45,639 nucleotides of DNA from CAZKYP01 sp964556885 (GCA_964556885.1 CAZKYP010000004.1:1-45639), one strand, 5' to 3'; counted from the stretch's first letter, positions 9,294 to 18,432 are shown. Made by a program: numbers and translations. Notes: generated from the letters alone by a model not told the origin.

Positions 9294-11210
9294 TTAGAAC
9301 CAGCTCGGAATAGGTCTGCGAGTACCGTAATCTCTGTCGGCAAAATTACGGTCGTATACAAAACCGAATCCGTATGTAGCTCTAAACGCATTTCGTAAAA
9401 TAGCACGCCATCTTGAAGTGGCATGAGTTCCGACATTGATAAGGTCATTCGGCTTAATAAAGAAATCGGGCTGCTCCCCGCTGGCAATCTTATCCAAATC
9501 GACCATTACAATCTCTTCTTTTTTCCTGTCGATTCTTCGAATGACCTCACACCGTTTCGGCCATGCAAGAGGCCCGAGGCCGCCGGCGGCAACTATAGCC
9601 TGTTTCAAGGTCATGGGCCGGCCGGTGAGTGCAATCGTTCCTGTCTGATTGACATTACCGCCAATGTAAAACTCGCCGATAAGGTCCACCGGCACAAAGA
9701 TGGAATCGCCGGGTTTTATCACGATATTATATCTCGAATCTCCGGCGAGCAACTTATCTACCGGGACCTTTATCAATCTTGTTCCGACACCTTCTTTCTC
9801 CAATCCGGAGTCGGGCACTACAGGCTCTTTACGGGCGGTCACTACCTGCCGAACCTGTCGCCTCGGGATAAGCGGCTCCACCTTCTTGTCCGGACCTACC
9901 TGGACAGGAACCCACTTGCCATTCTGGAACACCCATTCGATACGACTTTCTTTTTCTTCCACGGCCCTTCCCTGTCCCACCTGAACGGGGGTCCACTTAC
10001 CGTCCTGGAATATCCACTCGATATGTCCATCCTGGTCCGAACCTTCCGGTATTGTTGTTCCGGAATCATTAGAACTTATTGAGGCCCTGAGTTCCTCCTC
10101 AAGTTTCAACCGTTCGGCCGCTCTACTTTCATAAACGTCGGAATTTCCCCCTTCATTTACCGTCACATTAGAGCGAGAACGCTGTGACAATGTATTCAAA
10201 ACATCCTCTACGCTTGCAGGCTCGCCTGTCGCCTTCGGAACATCACGTTCCAAGCCTGACCGTCTTACTTCTCTCGAATTAACGATACTGGGTTCATCTG
10301 AAGTTAATTTCTCATTACCCTGCGGCAACAAGATAGATTCTCTTTCCGTTATCATTTCAGACGAAGATATGACTACATTACTTCTCGGCCACCCGCTTTT
10401 CGATATCGGTGTAATTATTTCTTTCGGTTCCGATCTTTCCGGTTCCACCGTCCTGATTTCAAGCTCTCCAAATCCGGGATCAGCCTCTCTGGAAATTCTC
10501 CCGTTGTTGTCCATGAAGCGAGAGATATAAATATTGCTCACATTAAACTGCCTCGGTCCGCCCGACATTGCAAGTGCATCGGTTAGTCTGAAACCGTAAC
10601 GTGGAATTACAAACCTGCCCGGACTCGGCACTCCCTCACCCAAAACTGAAAAAGTCCGCTGCTGCGACCCGACAAGCGAGACAGTGACAGAAGGCTGTTT
10701 CAGGATATTCGGAGACAGTATTCTTTTGATTTCATCTTCAAGCTGTGTTTCGGTCAATCCGGCGGCTTCAACTATACCGACTTCGGGTATGGATATCTTT
10801 CCTGTTTCCGTAACCATGTAGTCATTTGCAAACTGAACGCCCTCCTGCAGCAATTCAAAGATAGACACCCTGACAACATCACCTGCCCTCAGAGAATAAT
10901 CGGACACTGTAACCTTTGTATCAATCGGCCGCGGCTCCTCCGCTTCATCCCATGCAACAGGTGCCTCTTCGGCGACTCCCAACGAATCCAGTATCACATT
11001 AACCGCGGGAACGGGACGGAATCGACCTATCTGCGTCGGATCAAAAAACTTATTACCACATCCTGATATCAGAACCATCAAAAGCAGAAAGCAGAAACCA
11101 TGTAACAACCGGCCACGACTGTCGATATCAAGGTCGAGCCGTCGCGATTTTTCCTTTTCTAAAGTCTCACCCTTTTGCGGGACTATGCTTTCGTTTTCTA
11201 ACTTTATCAT
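9294..11210 (-). CDS. Polysaccharide export lipoprotein, Wza-like, with SLBB domains and a long repeat-bearing linker
   Basis: This is an outer-membrane export protein for capsule or exopolysaccharide. A lipobox (LISGC, Cys51) follows a hydrophobic stretch, with an unusually long 34-residue basic/acidic leader before it. The polysaccharide-export domain covers about 100-190 (SLRAGDVVRVSIFE) and a first SLBB domain about 192-250. A second SLBB-like domain lies near 510-600 (GEFYIGGNVNQTGTI). Between them is a linker of about 250 residues, Ser/Glu/Arg rich, holding two tandem copies of the motif IEWxFQxGKWxPVQVG. Family members such as Wza (about 380 residues) lack this insert. No clear Shine-Dalgarno precedes the start. 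It is the first gene of the operon. Confidence 0.88.
   Translation of the reverse strand: MIKLENESIVPQKGETLEKEKSRRLDLDIDSRGRLLHGFCFLLLMVLISGCGNKFFDPTQIGRFRPVPAVNVILDSLGVAEEAPVAWDEAEEPRPIDTKVTVSDYSLRAGDVVRVSIFELLQEGVQFANDYMVTETGKISIPEVGIVEAAGLTETQLEDEIKRILSPNILKQPSVTVSLVGSQQRTFSVLGEGVPSPGRFVIPRYGFRLTDALAMSGGPRQFNVSNIYISRFMDNNGRISREADPGFGELEIRTVEPERSEPKEIITPISKSGWPRSNVVISSSEMITERESILLPQGNEKLTSDEPSIVNSREVRRSGLERDVPKATGEPASVEDVLNTLSQRSRSNVTVNEGGNSDVYESRAAERLKLEEELRASISSNDSGTTIPEGSDQDGHIEWIFQDGKWTPVQVGQGRAVEEKESRIEWVFQNGKWVPVQVGPDKKVEPLIPRRQVRQVVTARKEPVVPDSGLEKEGVGTRLIKVPVDKLLAGDSRYNIVIKPGDSIFVPVDLIGEFYIGGNVNQTGTIALTGRPMTLKQAIVAAGGLGPLAWPKRCEVIRRIDRKKEEIVMVDLDKIASGEQPDFFIKPNDLINVGTHATSRWRAILRNAFRATYGFGFVYDRNFADRDYGTRRPIPSWF
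9933..10022 (-). repeat. Tandem 27-residue coding repeat in the export lipoprotein
   Basis: Two copies of a segment encoding IEWxFQxGKWxPVQVG sit exactly 81 bp apart (matching bases 9933-9941 and 10014-10022 mark equivalent points; the copies run on toward about 9870). Both DNA and protein are conserved between copies, so it looks like an in-frame duplication. The W-F-x-G-K-W pattern may be a small surface-interaction motif; no function is known to me. Confidence 0.8.
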
Positions 11211-11832
11211 GATAATTAATTTCCAATAAATAATCGAACTTCGCCAAACATTAAAAAACAGCTAAAATTCTTTCATTTGTTGGAATTTATCGGTTCAATA
11301 TCATGCTCGCTTAACTTTTTTTGTTGGTTATCGGGACAATCCATTTCAGGCAGATAAAAGGGCTTTTCAGAGTTTTTTACAGTCTGGAAAAATCCTGTTT
11401 CTTATTAGATTTAACTCAATATCTGATTATTTCATAGATACTCGGATTTAATGCAACCACAATATTCGAAAGTATTTATGTAATATCACCGCATATAGAT
11501 ATGATTAATTGTGCAATATTAACCTACGATTAACAACACAACTGCTGCCGGCAAATCATAAAATGTGACATCCGAATCATTACGAGCCCATCTTTTTGGG
11601 CCGATAATTACCTTATTACCAATATAGTCATAAACGCCTTTATTGTGGACATTTTTAGCAGAACATCAAAAATTTCAGTGATATATGGTAAAAAACTCTT
11701 CTTTTTTTTAACTTTATTCATGTTTTCCCAAAACTTTTGCGTATAATATGCGTCCTGTATTCTAATGAGCAGAATCGTTTTATATCTACGAGAAAATTTC
11801 TTTTTAAGCATTAATTTATGGAGGTGCACAGA
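11211..11832. other. AT-rich divergent intergenic region
   Basis: These 622 bp lie between the divergently transcribed export operon and the secreted-protein gene. I find no convincing coding region. A 73-codon minus-strand frame (11608-11829) is lysine-rich, has no ribosome site and is probably chance. A good -10 box for the plus-strand gene lies at 11742-11747. A short inverted repeat (AGCCCA / TGGGCC) lies around 11585-11602. No confident promoter for the minus-strand operon could be picked, so it may have a long untranslated leader. Confidence 0.6.
11742..11747 (+). promoter_or_regulatory. Putative -10 box for the 11833 gene
   Basis: A perfect TATAAT lies 85 bp before the start codon in an AT-rich stretch. 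No good -35 hexamer stands at the expected 16-18 bp spacing, so the call rests on the -10 box and position only. Confidence 0.4.
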
Positions 11833-13650
11833 ATGGTAAAATCAGGAAAACCAAGACGAATCTTATCTGTAGTTTTAATGGCTATTATCGCCGCGACGTC
11901 GCTACATGCCCAGGCTCAATCCGATGATCAACTGCTGAAGATGATTCCGGCCGATACGCTTTTTTGTATAAGAATTAACAATTTCGATTACACAATGAAT
12001 CAGATAGACCAGTTCCTCGCCGGCGCCTCGCCAATGCCGATGGGAGTATCGATGCTGTTGCGTATGCAGCTTGCACAGTTACTCGGCAGCCCACAATTAA
12101 GCGGCCTGAATACGGGCGGTAACTTCGCCGTATTTGGTACGACAATGCCCGGTGATTCGACTGGGACGAATATGGCTCCGAATATTTTCATCGGCATCCT
12201 TGCCCCCGTCACGGACTTCACGCAGTTTACATCCGGAAATCCCAACTGCACCGAGCCGGACGACAAAGGCATATCAAAAATCAATATGAACGGAACACCG
12301 GTGATGCTGGCCAAACAAACGGGCAATCTTGCACTTTTATCCTGGGCGAATGATTATGAAAAATTAATTACAATGTCGAGCATGCTATCATCAGCCGGTT
12401 TAAAATCTCTTGCCAGTGCAATCGACGCATCGGATGCCGGACAGGCGATGACCGAACCAATCTGGATATACGGTAACATTCAACTTGCTTCCAAGACATT
12501 CGGGCCCATACTGCTTTATAAAATTGATCAGTTTAAGCTAATGATGCAAAGCATACAGGCCGCTCAACCCGGAGGACAACAAAAGAATATCCAGAATGTA
12601 TTTAATATATATACCGGCATTCTCAAAACAGTAATGGATGAAGTACAATCACTGAGCATCACCATTACTCCAAAACCGGACGTGTTGAATATTCAAAAAA
12701 CCGTCACCGCCCTGCCCGGCACCGACATGGCGAAAATGTTTTCTAAAGACACCTCATCAACCCAGCAAAAAAATATGTCCGGATATCTCGAAGACGGCGC
12801 GATGATGAACATGTTAATAAATATGAATTCGCCGTTCTGGAAAACACTAAATATCAAAGGTATAGATTTGTTTTCCACGATGGCCGGCGAAAACATTAAG
12901 CCGGAGGATTTGGCTAAGATGAAAACTCTTGCATCAGACGTCACCGGTTGTCTCGGCGCAATGGCGGCTTCCGTTTCAATAGACAGCAATAACAAACCAC
13001 CCTTCACAGCCAAATATGTAATAGCAATAAAGGATGAGAAAAAATATAACCAGGTAATCGACGAAGCAATAAAGATGATGAATACCAGCGGTATTCTTGG
13101 TTTCTATAAAGAAATGGGAATGGAAACAAGCTTTGAGATGACCAAAGGTACCGACAACTACAATGGTGTTTCAATTGACTCTGCGAAATTTACAATTAAA
13201 TCCACAGATGCTAATTCTCCACAGGGACAAATGATTAATAAAATGTATGGTGAAGGTTTCGATTACAGATGGGGTGTCGTCAACGGTATGTGCGTCATGG
13301 CTTTCGGAGGCGATGTAAACGCCAATATACGTAAGCTTATCGATCAGGTTAAATCTGGTGCAGTGCCGCAGCCCGGTGGGGAAATCACATCCGCAATGTC
13401 CCTTGTTCCACAGGCGGAAAACGCCGATTTTATGGTGACATATAATGTCCCGCGTTTATTTAAAATGGCGTCAGCATTCGCACCCATCCCAATGCCCCAG
13501 GTGGATATTCAAAGCAAAAGCAATATTGTGATTGCAGGAAAAGCCGACAACGGCAAAATGACAGTAAACGTAGCAATACCAAAACAGCACATAATGGAAA
13601 TTATGTCGGTTGTCATGGCAATGCAGCAGAAAAGCAGTATGCCGAATTAA
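11833..13650 (+). CDS. Secreted protein of unknown function
   Basis: I do not recognise this 605-residue protein with confidence. It has a clear signal peptide (basic MVKSGKPRR, a hydrophobic core, cleavage near LHAQA/Q). The mature part starts with LLKMIPADTLFCIRINNFDY, which recalls secreted DUF3352-like proteins that open with a PADT motif, but this is only a resemblance. There are no obvious catalytic motifs and only one or two cysteines; Met and Gln are frequent. The frame also contains an ATG at 11818, but GGAGGT at 11820-11825 stands seven bases before the ATG at 11833, which fixes the start there. It is monocistronic, with its own -10 box and a strong terminator downstream. Confidence 0.75.
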   Translation: MVKSGKPRRILSVVLMAIIAATSLHAQAQSDDQLLKMIPADTLFCIRINNFDYTMNQIDQFLAGASPMPMGVSMLLRMQLAQLLGSPQLSGLNTGGNFAVFGTTMPGDSTGTNMAPNIFIGILAPVTDFTQFTSGNPNCTEPDDKGISKINMNGTPVMLAKQTGNLALLSWANDYEKLITMSSMLSSAGLKSLASAIDASDAGQAMTEPIWIYGNIQLASKTFGPILLYKIDQFKLMMQSIQAAQPGGQQKNIQNVFNIYTGILKTVMDEVQSLSITITPKPDVLNIQKTVTALPGTDMAKMFSKDTSSTQQKNMSGYLEDGAMMNMLINMNSPFWKTLNIKGIDLFSTMAGENIKPEDLAKMKTLASDVTGCLGAMAASVSIDSNNKPPFTAKYVIAIKDEKKYNQVIDEAIKMMNTSGILGFYKEMGMETSFEMTKGTDNYNGVSIDSAKFTIKSTDANSPQGQMINKMYGEGFDYRWGVVNGMCVMAFGGDVNANIRKLIDQVKSGAVPQPGGEITSAMSLVPQAENADFMVTYNVPRLFKMASAFAPIPMPQVDIQSKSNIVIAGKADNGKMTVNVAIPKQHIMEIMSVVMAMQQKSSMPN

Positions 13651-13675
13651 TGATATGAAAATTCAGAACAAAAAA

Positions 13676-13703
13676 GGCCGGGTCATCTGCCCGGCCTTTT
13701 TTT
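13676..13703. terminator. Strong hairpin terminator between convergent genes
   Basis: The stem GGCCGGG / CCCGGCC (13676-13682 and 13690-13696) has a 7-nt loop and is extended by flanking A/T pairs. A run of seven T follows on the plus strand and a run of A on the other side, so it can terminate both the plus-strand 11833 gene and the minus-strand operon ending at 13702. Confidence 0.92.
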
Positions 13704-14496
13704 ATTTAATGCGTTCTATCTTCCGGCAGTCGATACGAGCTAATCTTTTCGTCGGCTCCCCTTCCGAGTCGGTGACGAATATTTCTATATTAGACGGAAT
13801 AATGATACCGTTTTTTTCAACGGCATGATATTCGTATCCGCGAACCACCAGGGAATTTACTCCGTCTATACGGGGAAATGAAATTACGTCAACCATGCTA
13901 TTATCCCTGTTCTGATAGAAATATGCCACCGACATAAATTTGTCGGATTTGCTTATCCTATTCATCGGATAATACCATTGTCCCTGTATTTGAACCGGAT
14001 TTGTTTGCTGGTCAAAACTAACAGACGCATCCATGAAATAAATCGGGGCGGTTACGATATTCAAAATCAATTCAGCTAAACTGCCGGCTTCCAACGCCAC
14101 TGGAAAACCATCGAATCGTTTTGTGCCTTCCAATACAGAAAATTGTCCTTTGGAAAGTTTCCAGACATACCCGCCTTTAGGTTCAACGGCCGAAATCTCG
14201 ATTGAATTTGACCAGGGATAAACCTCGTAACGCTGTTCAGTAAGATAAAAGCTGTCATCCGGCTGATAAAAAGCAACCACACAATCAAGCTGCAACTGCT
14301 TTGTCTTCATCCAGGCATCTGTTCCACCGGTTACTTCAATCACCCGAGCTTCAGAACCGGAAGGAATTGAAATCGTCTCAAAGTCCGGTTCGGACGATAT
14401 CACATTCGTTTTATTCTTGTAAATTCTCCCGCATCCCGCGAGGACAATCACCGAAGCAAGAACCAAACAAACTATTTTCGAGAATATTTTTCTCAT
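13702..14496 (-). CDS. Small lipoprotein of unknown function, downstream of pyruvate:ferredoxin oxidoreductase
   Basis: This 264-residue protein carries a lipoprotein signal peptide with lipobox VLAGC (Cys22). The rest looks like a beta-rich extracytoplasmic domain, with segments such as YEVYPWSNSIEISAVEPKGG and GQWYYPMNRI suggestive of an outer-membrane lipoprotein-type fold; no named family is recognised. The start is well supported by tandem GGAGG sites just upstream. It begins 21 nt after the oxidoreductase stop, so the two are probably co-transcribed although no metabolic link is obvious. Its stop codon lies within the T run of the shared terminator. Confidence 0.75.
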   Translation of the reverse strand: MRKIFSKIVCLVLASVIVLAGCGRIYKNKTNVISSEPDFETISIPSGSEARVIEVTGGTDAWMKTKQLQLDCVVAFYQPDDSFYLTEQRYEVYPWSNSIEISAVEPKGGYVWKLSKGQFSVLEGTKRFDGFPVALEAGSLAELILNIVTAPIYFMDASVSFDQQTNPVQIQGQWYYPMNRISKSDKFMSVAYFYQNRDNSMVDVISFPRIDGVNSLVVRGYEYHAVEKNGIIIPSNIEIFVTDSEGEPTKRLARIDCRKIERIK

Positions 14497-14517
14497 TTCC
14501 TCCTTACCTCCTATCTT

Positions 14518-17500
14518 TTATTTGTCACACTGCAAATTCGCAAGCTGTTCCATTAAAGCATATCTTTGAGCAGCATCATTGCTGGCAAGTTTCATCAATT
14601 CGACCGCGGCATCCGGCTTGGACTGCTTCAGCACACGATAACGATTTTCGCCGTAAGCGTAATCTTCGAATGATGTTGTGGGAGGCTTGGAATCAAGCTG
14701 CAGCGGATTTTTGCCCTGCTCTTTCAATCGAGGATCGAATCTGTAAAGAGGCCAGTGACCGCAGGAAACGGCCTTCTTCTGTTCATCGTAACCCATTGTC
14801 ATATTTATTCCGTGCGAGATGCAATGTGCATACGCAATAATCAACGAAGGTCCCGGATACGCCTCCGCTTCAGCGAAGGCCTTAACGGTTTGATTGGTGT
14901 TCGCTCCTATTGCAACTTTTGCGACATAAATATTGCCATAGGTCATAGCCAAAAGACCAAGGTCTTTTTTGGGTGAGGGCTTACCGGCCGCCGCGAACTT
15001 GGCCACAGCCGCTCTCGGTGTCGACTTTGACATTTGCCCGCCCGTGTTGGAATAAACCTCGGTATCCAGGACGAGGATGTTGACATCGGCTCCATTGGCC
15101 AAAACGTGGTCCAGGCCGCCGTAGCCGATATCATAAGCCCAGCCGTCGCCTCCCATGGCCCAAATCGACTTGCGAACAAGATAGTCGGCCAAGTTCACAA
15201 GATACTTACATTCTTTGCAATCACTCTTGCGGCATTGTTTTTTGAGCTCTTCGACACGGGACCTCTGCTGTTCAATCGCCTCCTGCGCAGGATCATTATC
15301 TAATGCAGCTTTACTTATCTGCTCAGCCAGGTCTTTTTTGACACAGCCTTTTTCCGCCACCTTGTTCAAGAGCCACAAGGCACGTTCTCCGAATTTATTT
15401 ACGGTCAGCCGCATACCCAAAGTAAACTCAGCCGCATCTTCGAAAAGACTATTGCTCCATGTAGGCCCCCTGCCGTCGAAGCGTTTTGTGTATGGTGTCG
15501 TCGGCAGATTACCGCCGTAAATGGACGAGCACCCGGTTGCATTACCGATATAAGCACGATCGCCGAACAATTGGCTTAACAGCTTGACGTAAGGCGTCTC
15601 GCCGCAACCGGCACAGGCGCCTGAATACTCGAACAGCGGCTCTATCAACTGGCTTCCTTTAACACTGGCCGTTTTAAAGAGCTTCGGATCGGTGTTCGGA
15701 ATCGTGAGGAAATACTCATAGTTCTGACGCTCTTTATCCCGCAGCGGCTCCTGCAATGCAAGATTAATAGCCTTTCGTCCCGTCGGCTGCTTGTTCGCAT
15801 CCTTTTCCTGGGCCGGACAAGCCTGTACACACACGCCGCAGCCGGTACAGTCTTCCGGGGCCACCTGGACAGTGAATTTCATGCCGGCGAAATCTTTCCC
15901 TTTTGCATCTGCACTCTTAAATGTATCGGGAGCACCTTCGACATACTTCGGATCGAATGCCTTGATACGTATAGTCGCATGAGGACAGACAAACGAGCAT
16001 GTCCCGCACTGGATACAGATTTCCGGTTCCCATACCGGGATATTTACCGCTATATTACGCTTTTCATATTTAGTTGTGCCGGTTGGAAACTTACCATCTT
16101 CCGGCATCTTGCTTACCGGCAGTTTGTCACCGTGAAAAGCCATAAGCTCGGCCGTCACATTTTTAACAAAATCTGGGGCATCGTCCGGTACCATCTGCCG
16201 CATCTTTATCTTGCTCGTCACCTTAGACGGCACTTTAACCTCGTAAATTTTATCAAGTGCAGCATCCACAGCGGCGTTGTTCATATCGACAATCTTTTGC
16301 CCCTTCTTGCCGTATGTCTTTTTGATTGCATCTTTAATGGCACCGACCGCTGTATCAATTGGAATAATATTGCTTATCTTGAAGAACGCCGTCTGCATAA
16401 TTACGTTAATCCTGCTGCCAAGCCCGAGTTCCTGTGCTATATCAATTGCATCAATAACATAAAATTTCAGTTTCTTATCTATAATCTGCTTCTGGACAGC
16501 CTGAGGCAACGTGTCCCAAACCTCATCCGACCCATGCATACTTGTAAGAAGGAATGTCGCCCCTTCCCTGGCGGGCGTCAGCATATCGAACTGCTCTAAA
16601 AACGCGGGATTGTGACATGCTATGAAATCCGCCTTGTTTATAAGGTAAGGTCTTCGAATCAATTTCTTCCCGAATCTAAGATGAGATACCGTTACCGCGC
16701 CGGCCTTTTTCGAATCATACACGAAATAAGCCTGAGCATAATTATCCGTCTGCTCACCGATTATCTTGATCGAATTTCGATTTGCACCTACAGTTCCATC
16801 CGAACCGAGCCCATAGAACAGACCCGAGTAAAATCCCTCACTGGGAACATCAAAAGATTCATCGACTTCAAGGCTTGTATCCGTTACATCTTCGATAATG
16901 CCGACGGTAAATTCATATTTGGGCTTGTTCTGGTCAAGATTATCGAATACAGCTTTTACCATAGCCGGTGTGAAATCCTTGGATCCAAGACCATATCGAC
17001 CACCAACAATTACCGGATAATCCTTGAAAGGCGCCTCGCCCTTACCCATTGCTTCCCCGACCGCCGTGCGGATATTCAGATATAACGGCTCACCTATAGT
17101 ACCGGGCTCTTTTGTCCTGTCCAGTACGGCAATCTTTTTGGTTGTCTCCGGAAGAGCTGCGATGAAATCCTCCGTGCTGAACGGCTGGAACAGCCTGACA
17201 TTTACAAAACCGACTTTTTCTCCTTTGGCCACCAAATATTCGATCGTTTCATGGGTCGTATCGGCGGCGGACCCCATTAACACTATGACCTTTTCCGCAT
17301 CCTTGGCGCCGACATAATCGAATAAATGATATTTTCTTCCAACTATCTCGGCAAATTTATCCATCGTCTCCTGGACAATTCGCGGAGCGGCCAGGTAGTA
17401 TTTATTCACAGTTTCTCTGCCCTGAAAGTACACATCCGGATTTTGGGCGGTTCCGCTCATCATCGGCCTGTCGGGTGTTAACGCCCTGGCTTTGTGCCGG

Positions 17501-18102
17501 GCTACAAACTCATCGTCAATCATCGAACGCATATCATCCAAAGTCAGTTCCTCGACCTTCTGCACTTCGTGGCTTGTTCTGAAACCGTCGAAGAAATGAA
17601 GGAACGGCAAGCTTGTTGCCAATGCCGACTGTTGAGCAATCAGTGCCATATCCATCACTTCCTGAACACTACATGAAGCCAACATTGCAAAGCCTGTTTC
17701 CCGACAGGTCATTACGTCGGAATGGTCGCCAAATATCGAAAGTGCCTGGCAGGCAAGTGAACGGGCCGAAATATGAAATACAGTCGGTAACAGCTCACCG
17801 GCAATCTTGTACATATTGGGTATCATAAGTAAAAGCCCCTGAGAAGCCGTGAAAGTAGTAGTGAGAGCCCCGGCCGCCAATGCACCATGAACAGCCCCTG
17901 CGGCCCCCGCTTCAGACTGCATTTCGGTCACTGATGGAATTGTACCCCATATATTAGGTTCACCTTTGGCCGTCCTGTCGTCAGCTATTTCGCCCATCGA
18001 GGAGCTTGGCGTTATTGGATATATTGCGATAACTTCGTTAGTAGCATGTGCTACGTATGCCGCTGCTGCATTGCCGTCAATAGTAACTATTCTGCGTTTC
18101 AT
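14518..18102 (-). CDS. nifJ: Pyruvate:ferredoxin (flavodoxin) oxidoreductase
   Basis: This enzyme oxidises pyruvate with CoA to acetyl-CoA and CO2, passing electrons to ferredoxin (EC 1.2.7.1), a cytoplasmic key step of anaerobic metabolism. At 1194 residues it is the usual full-length single-chain form. Visible in order: the N-terminal pyruvate-binding domain with YPITPSSSMGE near residue 30; a transketolase-like middle domain; an 8-Fe ferredoxin domain with CIQCGTCSFVCP near 695 and CTGCGVCVQACP near 755; and the thiamine-diphosphate domain with CAGCGETPY near 830, GCSSIYGGN and the GDGWAYDIGYGG motif. No motif is missing. GGAG six bases upstream supports the start. A promoter and a leader hairpin lie just upstream, and a lipoprotein gene follows in the same transcript. 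Confidence 0.97.
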   Translation of the reverse strand: MKRRIVTIDGNAAAAYVAHATNEVIAIYPITPSSSMGEIADDRTAKGEPNIWGTIPSVTEMQSEAGAAGAVHGALAAGALTTTFTASQGLLLMIPNMYKIAGELLPTVFHISARSLACQALSIFGDHSDVMTCRETGFAMLASCSVQEVMDMALIAQQSALATSLPFLHFFDGFRTSHEVQKVEELTLDDMRSMIDDEFVARHKARALTPDRPMMSGTAQNPDVYFQGRETVNKYYLAAPRIVQETMDKFAEIVGRKYHLFDYVGAKDAEKVIVLMGSAADTTHETIEYLVAKGEKVGFVNVRLFQPFSTEDFIAALPETTKKIAVLDRTKEPGTIGEPLYLNIRTAVGEAMGKGEAPFKDYPVIVGGRYGLGSKDFTPAMVKAVFDNLDQNKPKYEFTVGIIEDVTDTSLEVDESFDVPSEGFYSGLFYGLGSDGTVGANRNSIKIIGEQTDNYAQAYFVYDSKKAGAVTVSHLRFGKKLIRRPYLINKADFIACHNPAFLEQFDMLTPAREGATFLLTSMHGSDEVWDTLPQAVQKQIIDKKLKFYVIDAIDIAQELGLGSRINVIMQTAFFKISNIIPIDTAVGAIKDAIKKTYGKKGQKIVDMNNAAVDAALDKIYEVKVPSKVTSKIKMRQMVPDDAPDFVKNVTAELMAFHGDKLPVSKMPEDGKFPTGTTKYEKRNIAVNIPVWEPEICIQCGTCSFVCPHATIRIKAFDPKYVEGAPDTFKSADAKGKDFAGMKFTVQVAPEDCTGCGVCVQACPAQEKDANKQPTGRKAINLALQEPLRDKERQNYEYFLTIPNTDPKLFKTASVKGSQLIEPLFEYSGACAGCGETPYVKLLSQLFGDRAYIGNATGCSSIYGGNLPTTPYTKRFDGRGPTWSNSLFEDAAEFTLGMRLTVNKFGERALWLLNKVAEKGCVKKDLAEQISKAALDNDPAQEAIEQQRSRVEELKKQCRKSDCKECKYLVNLADYLVRKSIWAMGGDGWAYDIGYGGLDHVLANGADVNILVLDTEVYSNTGGQMSKSTPRAAVAKFAAAGKPSPKKDLGLLAMTYGNIYVAKVAIGANTNQTVKAFAEAEAYPGPSLIIAYAHCISHGINMTMGYDEQKKAVSCGHWPLYRFDPRLKEQGKNPLQLDSKPPTTSFEDYAYGENRYRVLKQSKPDAAVELMKLASNDAAQRYALMEQLANLQCDK

Positions 18103-18151
18103 AATTTCTCCAATTTTAGAAAAACAAATTTTTCAGCATAAAAACACCCCT

Positions 18152-18167
18152 CTCAGACGTCTCTGAG
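18152..18167 (-). promoter_or_regulatory. Leader hairpin upstream of nifJ
   Basis: A perfect 6-bp inverted repeat (CTCAGA, 4-nt loop, TCTGAG) sits inside the predicted roughly 84-nt leader of the oxidoreductase mRNA, followed on that strand by GGGGTG and a short T run. It could be an mRNA stabiliser, an attenuator or an operator; the sequence does not tell which. Confidence 0.45.
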
Positions 18168-18192
18168 CAGTATTAAAGACGTTAAACGGTTT

Positions 18193-18221
18193 TTTATACA
18201 GTCTTTGATATATTAAATCAA
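18193..18221 (-). promoter_or_regulatory. Sigma-70 type promoter of nifJ
   Basis: Read on the minus strand, TTGATT (18216-18221) and TATAAA (18193-18198) are separated by exactly 17 bp. The predicted start of transcription is near 18186, about 84 nt before the start codon. Confidence 0.65.
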
Positions 18222-18303
18222 TACAAAATTTGGCCGGAATCATATGAAACACAAAATCACGCATTATTAAAACAATCCGTAATTTCCGGCAAAATAATGA
18301 ATG

Positions 18304-18332
18304 TTACGATAATTCTGAAAACTTCATATATA
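18304..18332 (+). promoter_or_regulatory. Possible promoter of the 18433 subtilase
   Basis: TTACGA (18304-18309), a 17-bp spacer and TATATA (18327-18332) stand about 100 bp before the gene. The hexamers are imperfect and the region is AT-rich, so chance is a real alternative. The rest of the 330-bp intergenic region (18103-18432) holds the nifJ promoter and leader and nothing else I can name. Confidence 0.3.
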
Positions 18333-18432
18333 TAGACCAACCCAACCCCCATATAAAAAAACTGTAGATATTCATACTTTCAGTCCGAAAAAATAATATA
18401 AGGCACTTATCCAGCTCGAAGATATTGTCTTA

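Noticed and set aside
9423..10082. A 219-codon plus-strand open frame
   Set aside because: Antisense to the export lipoprotein, including its repeats; no family resemblance.
11608..11829. A 73-codon minus-strand frame in the divergent intergenic region
   Set aside because: Lysine-rich translation of AT-rich DNA, no Shine-Dalgarno, overlaps the promoter and start of the 11833 gene.
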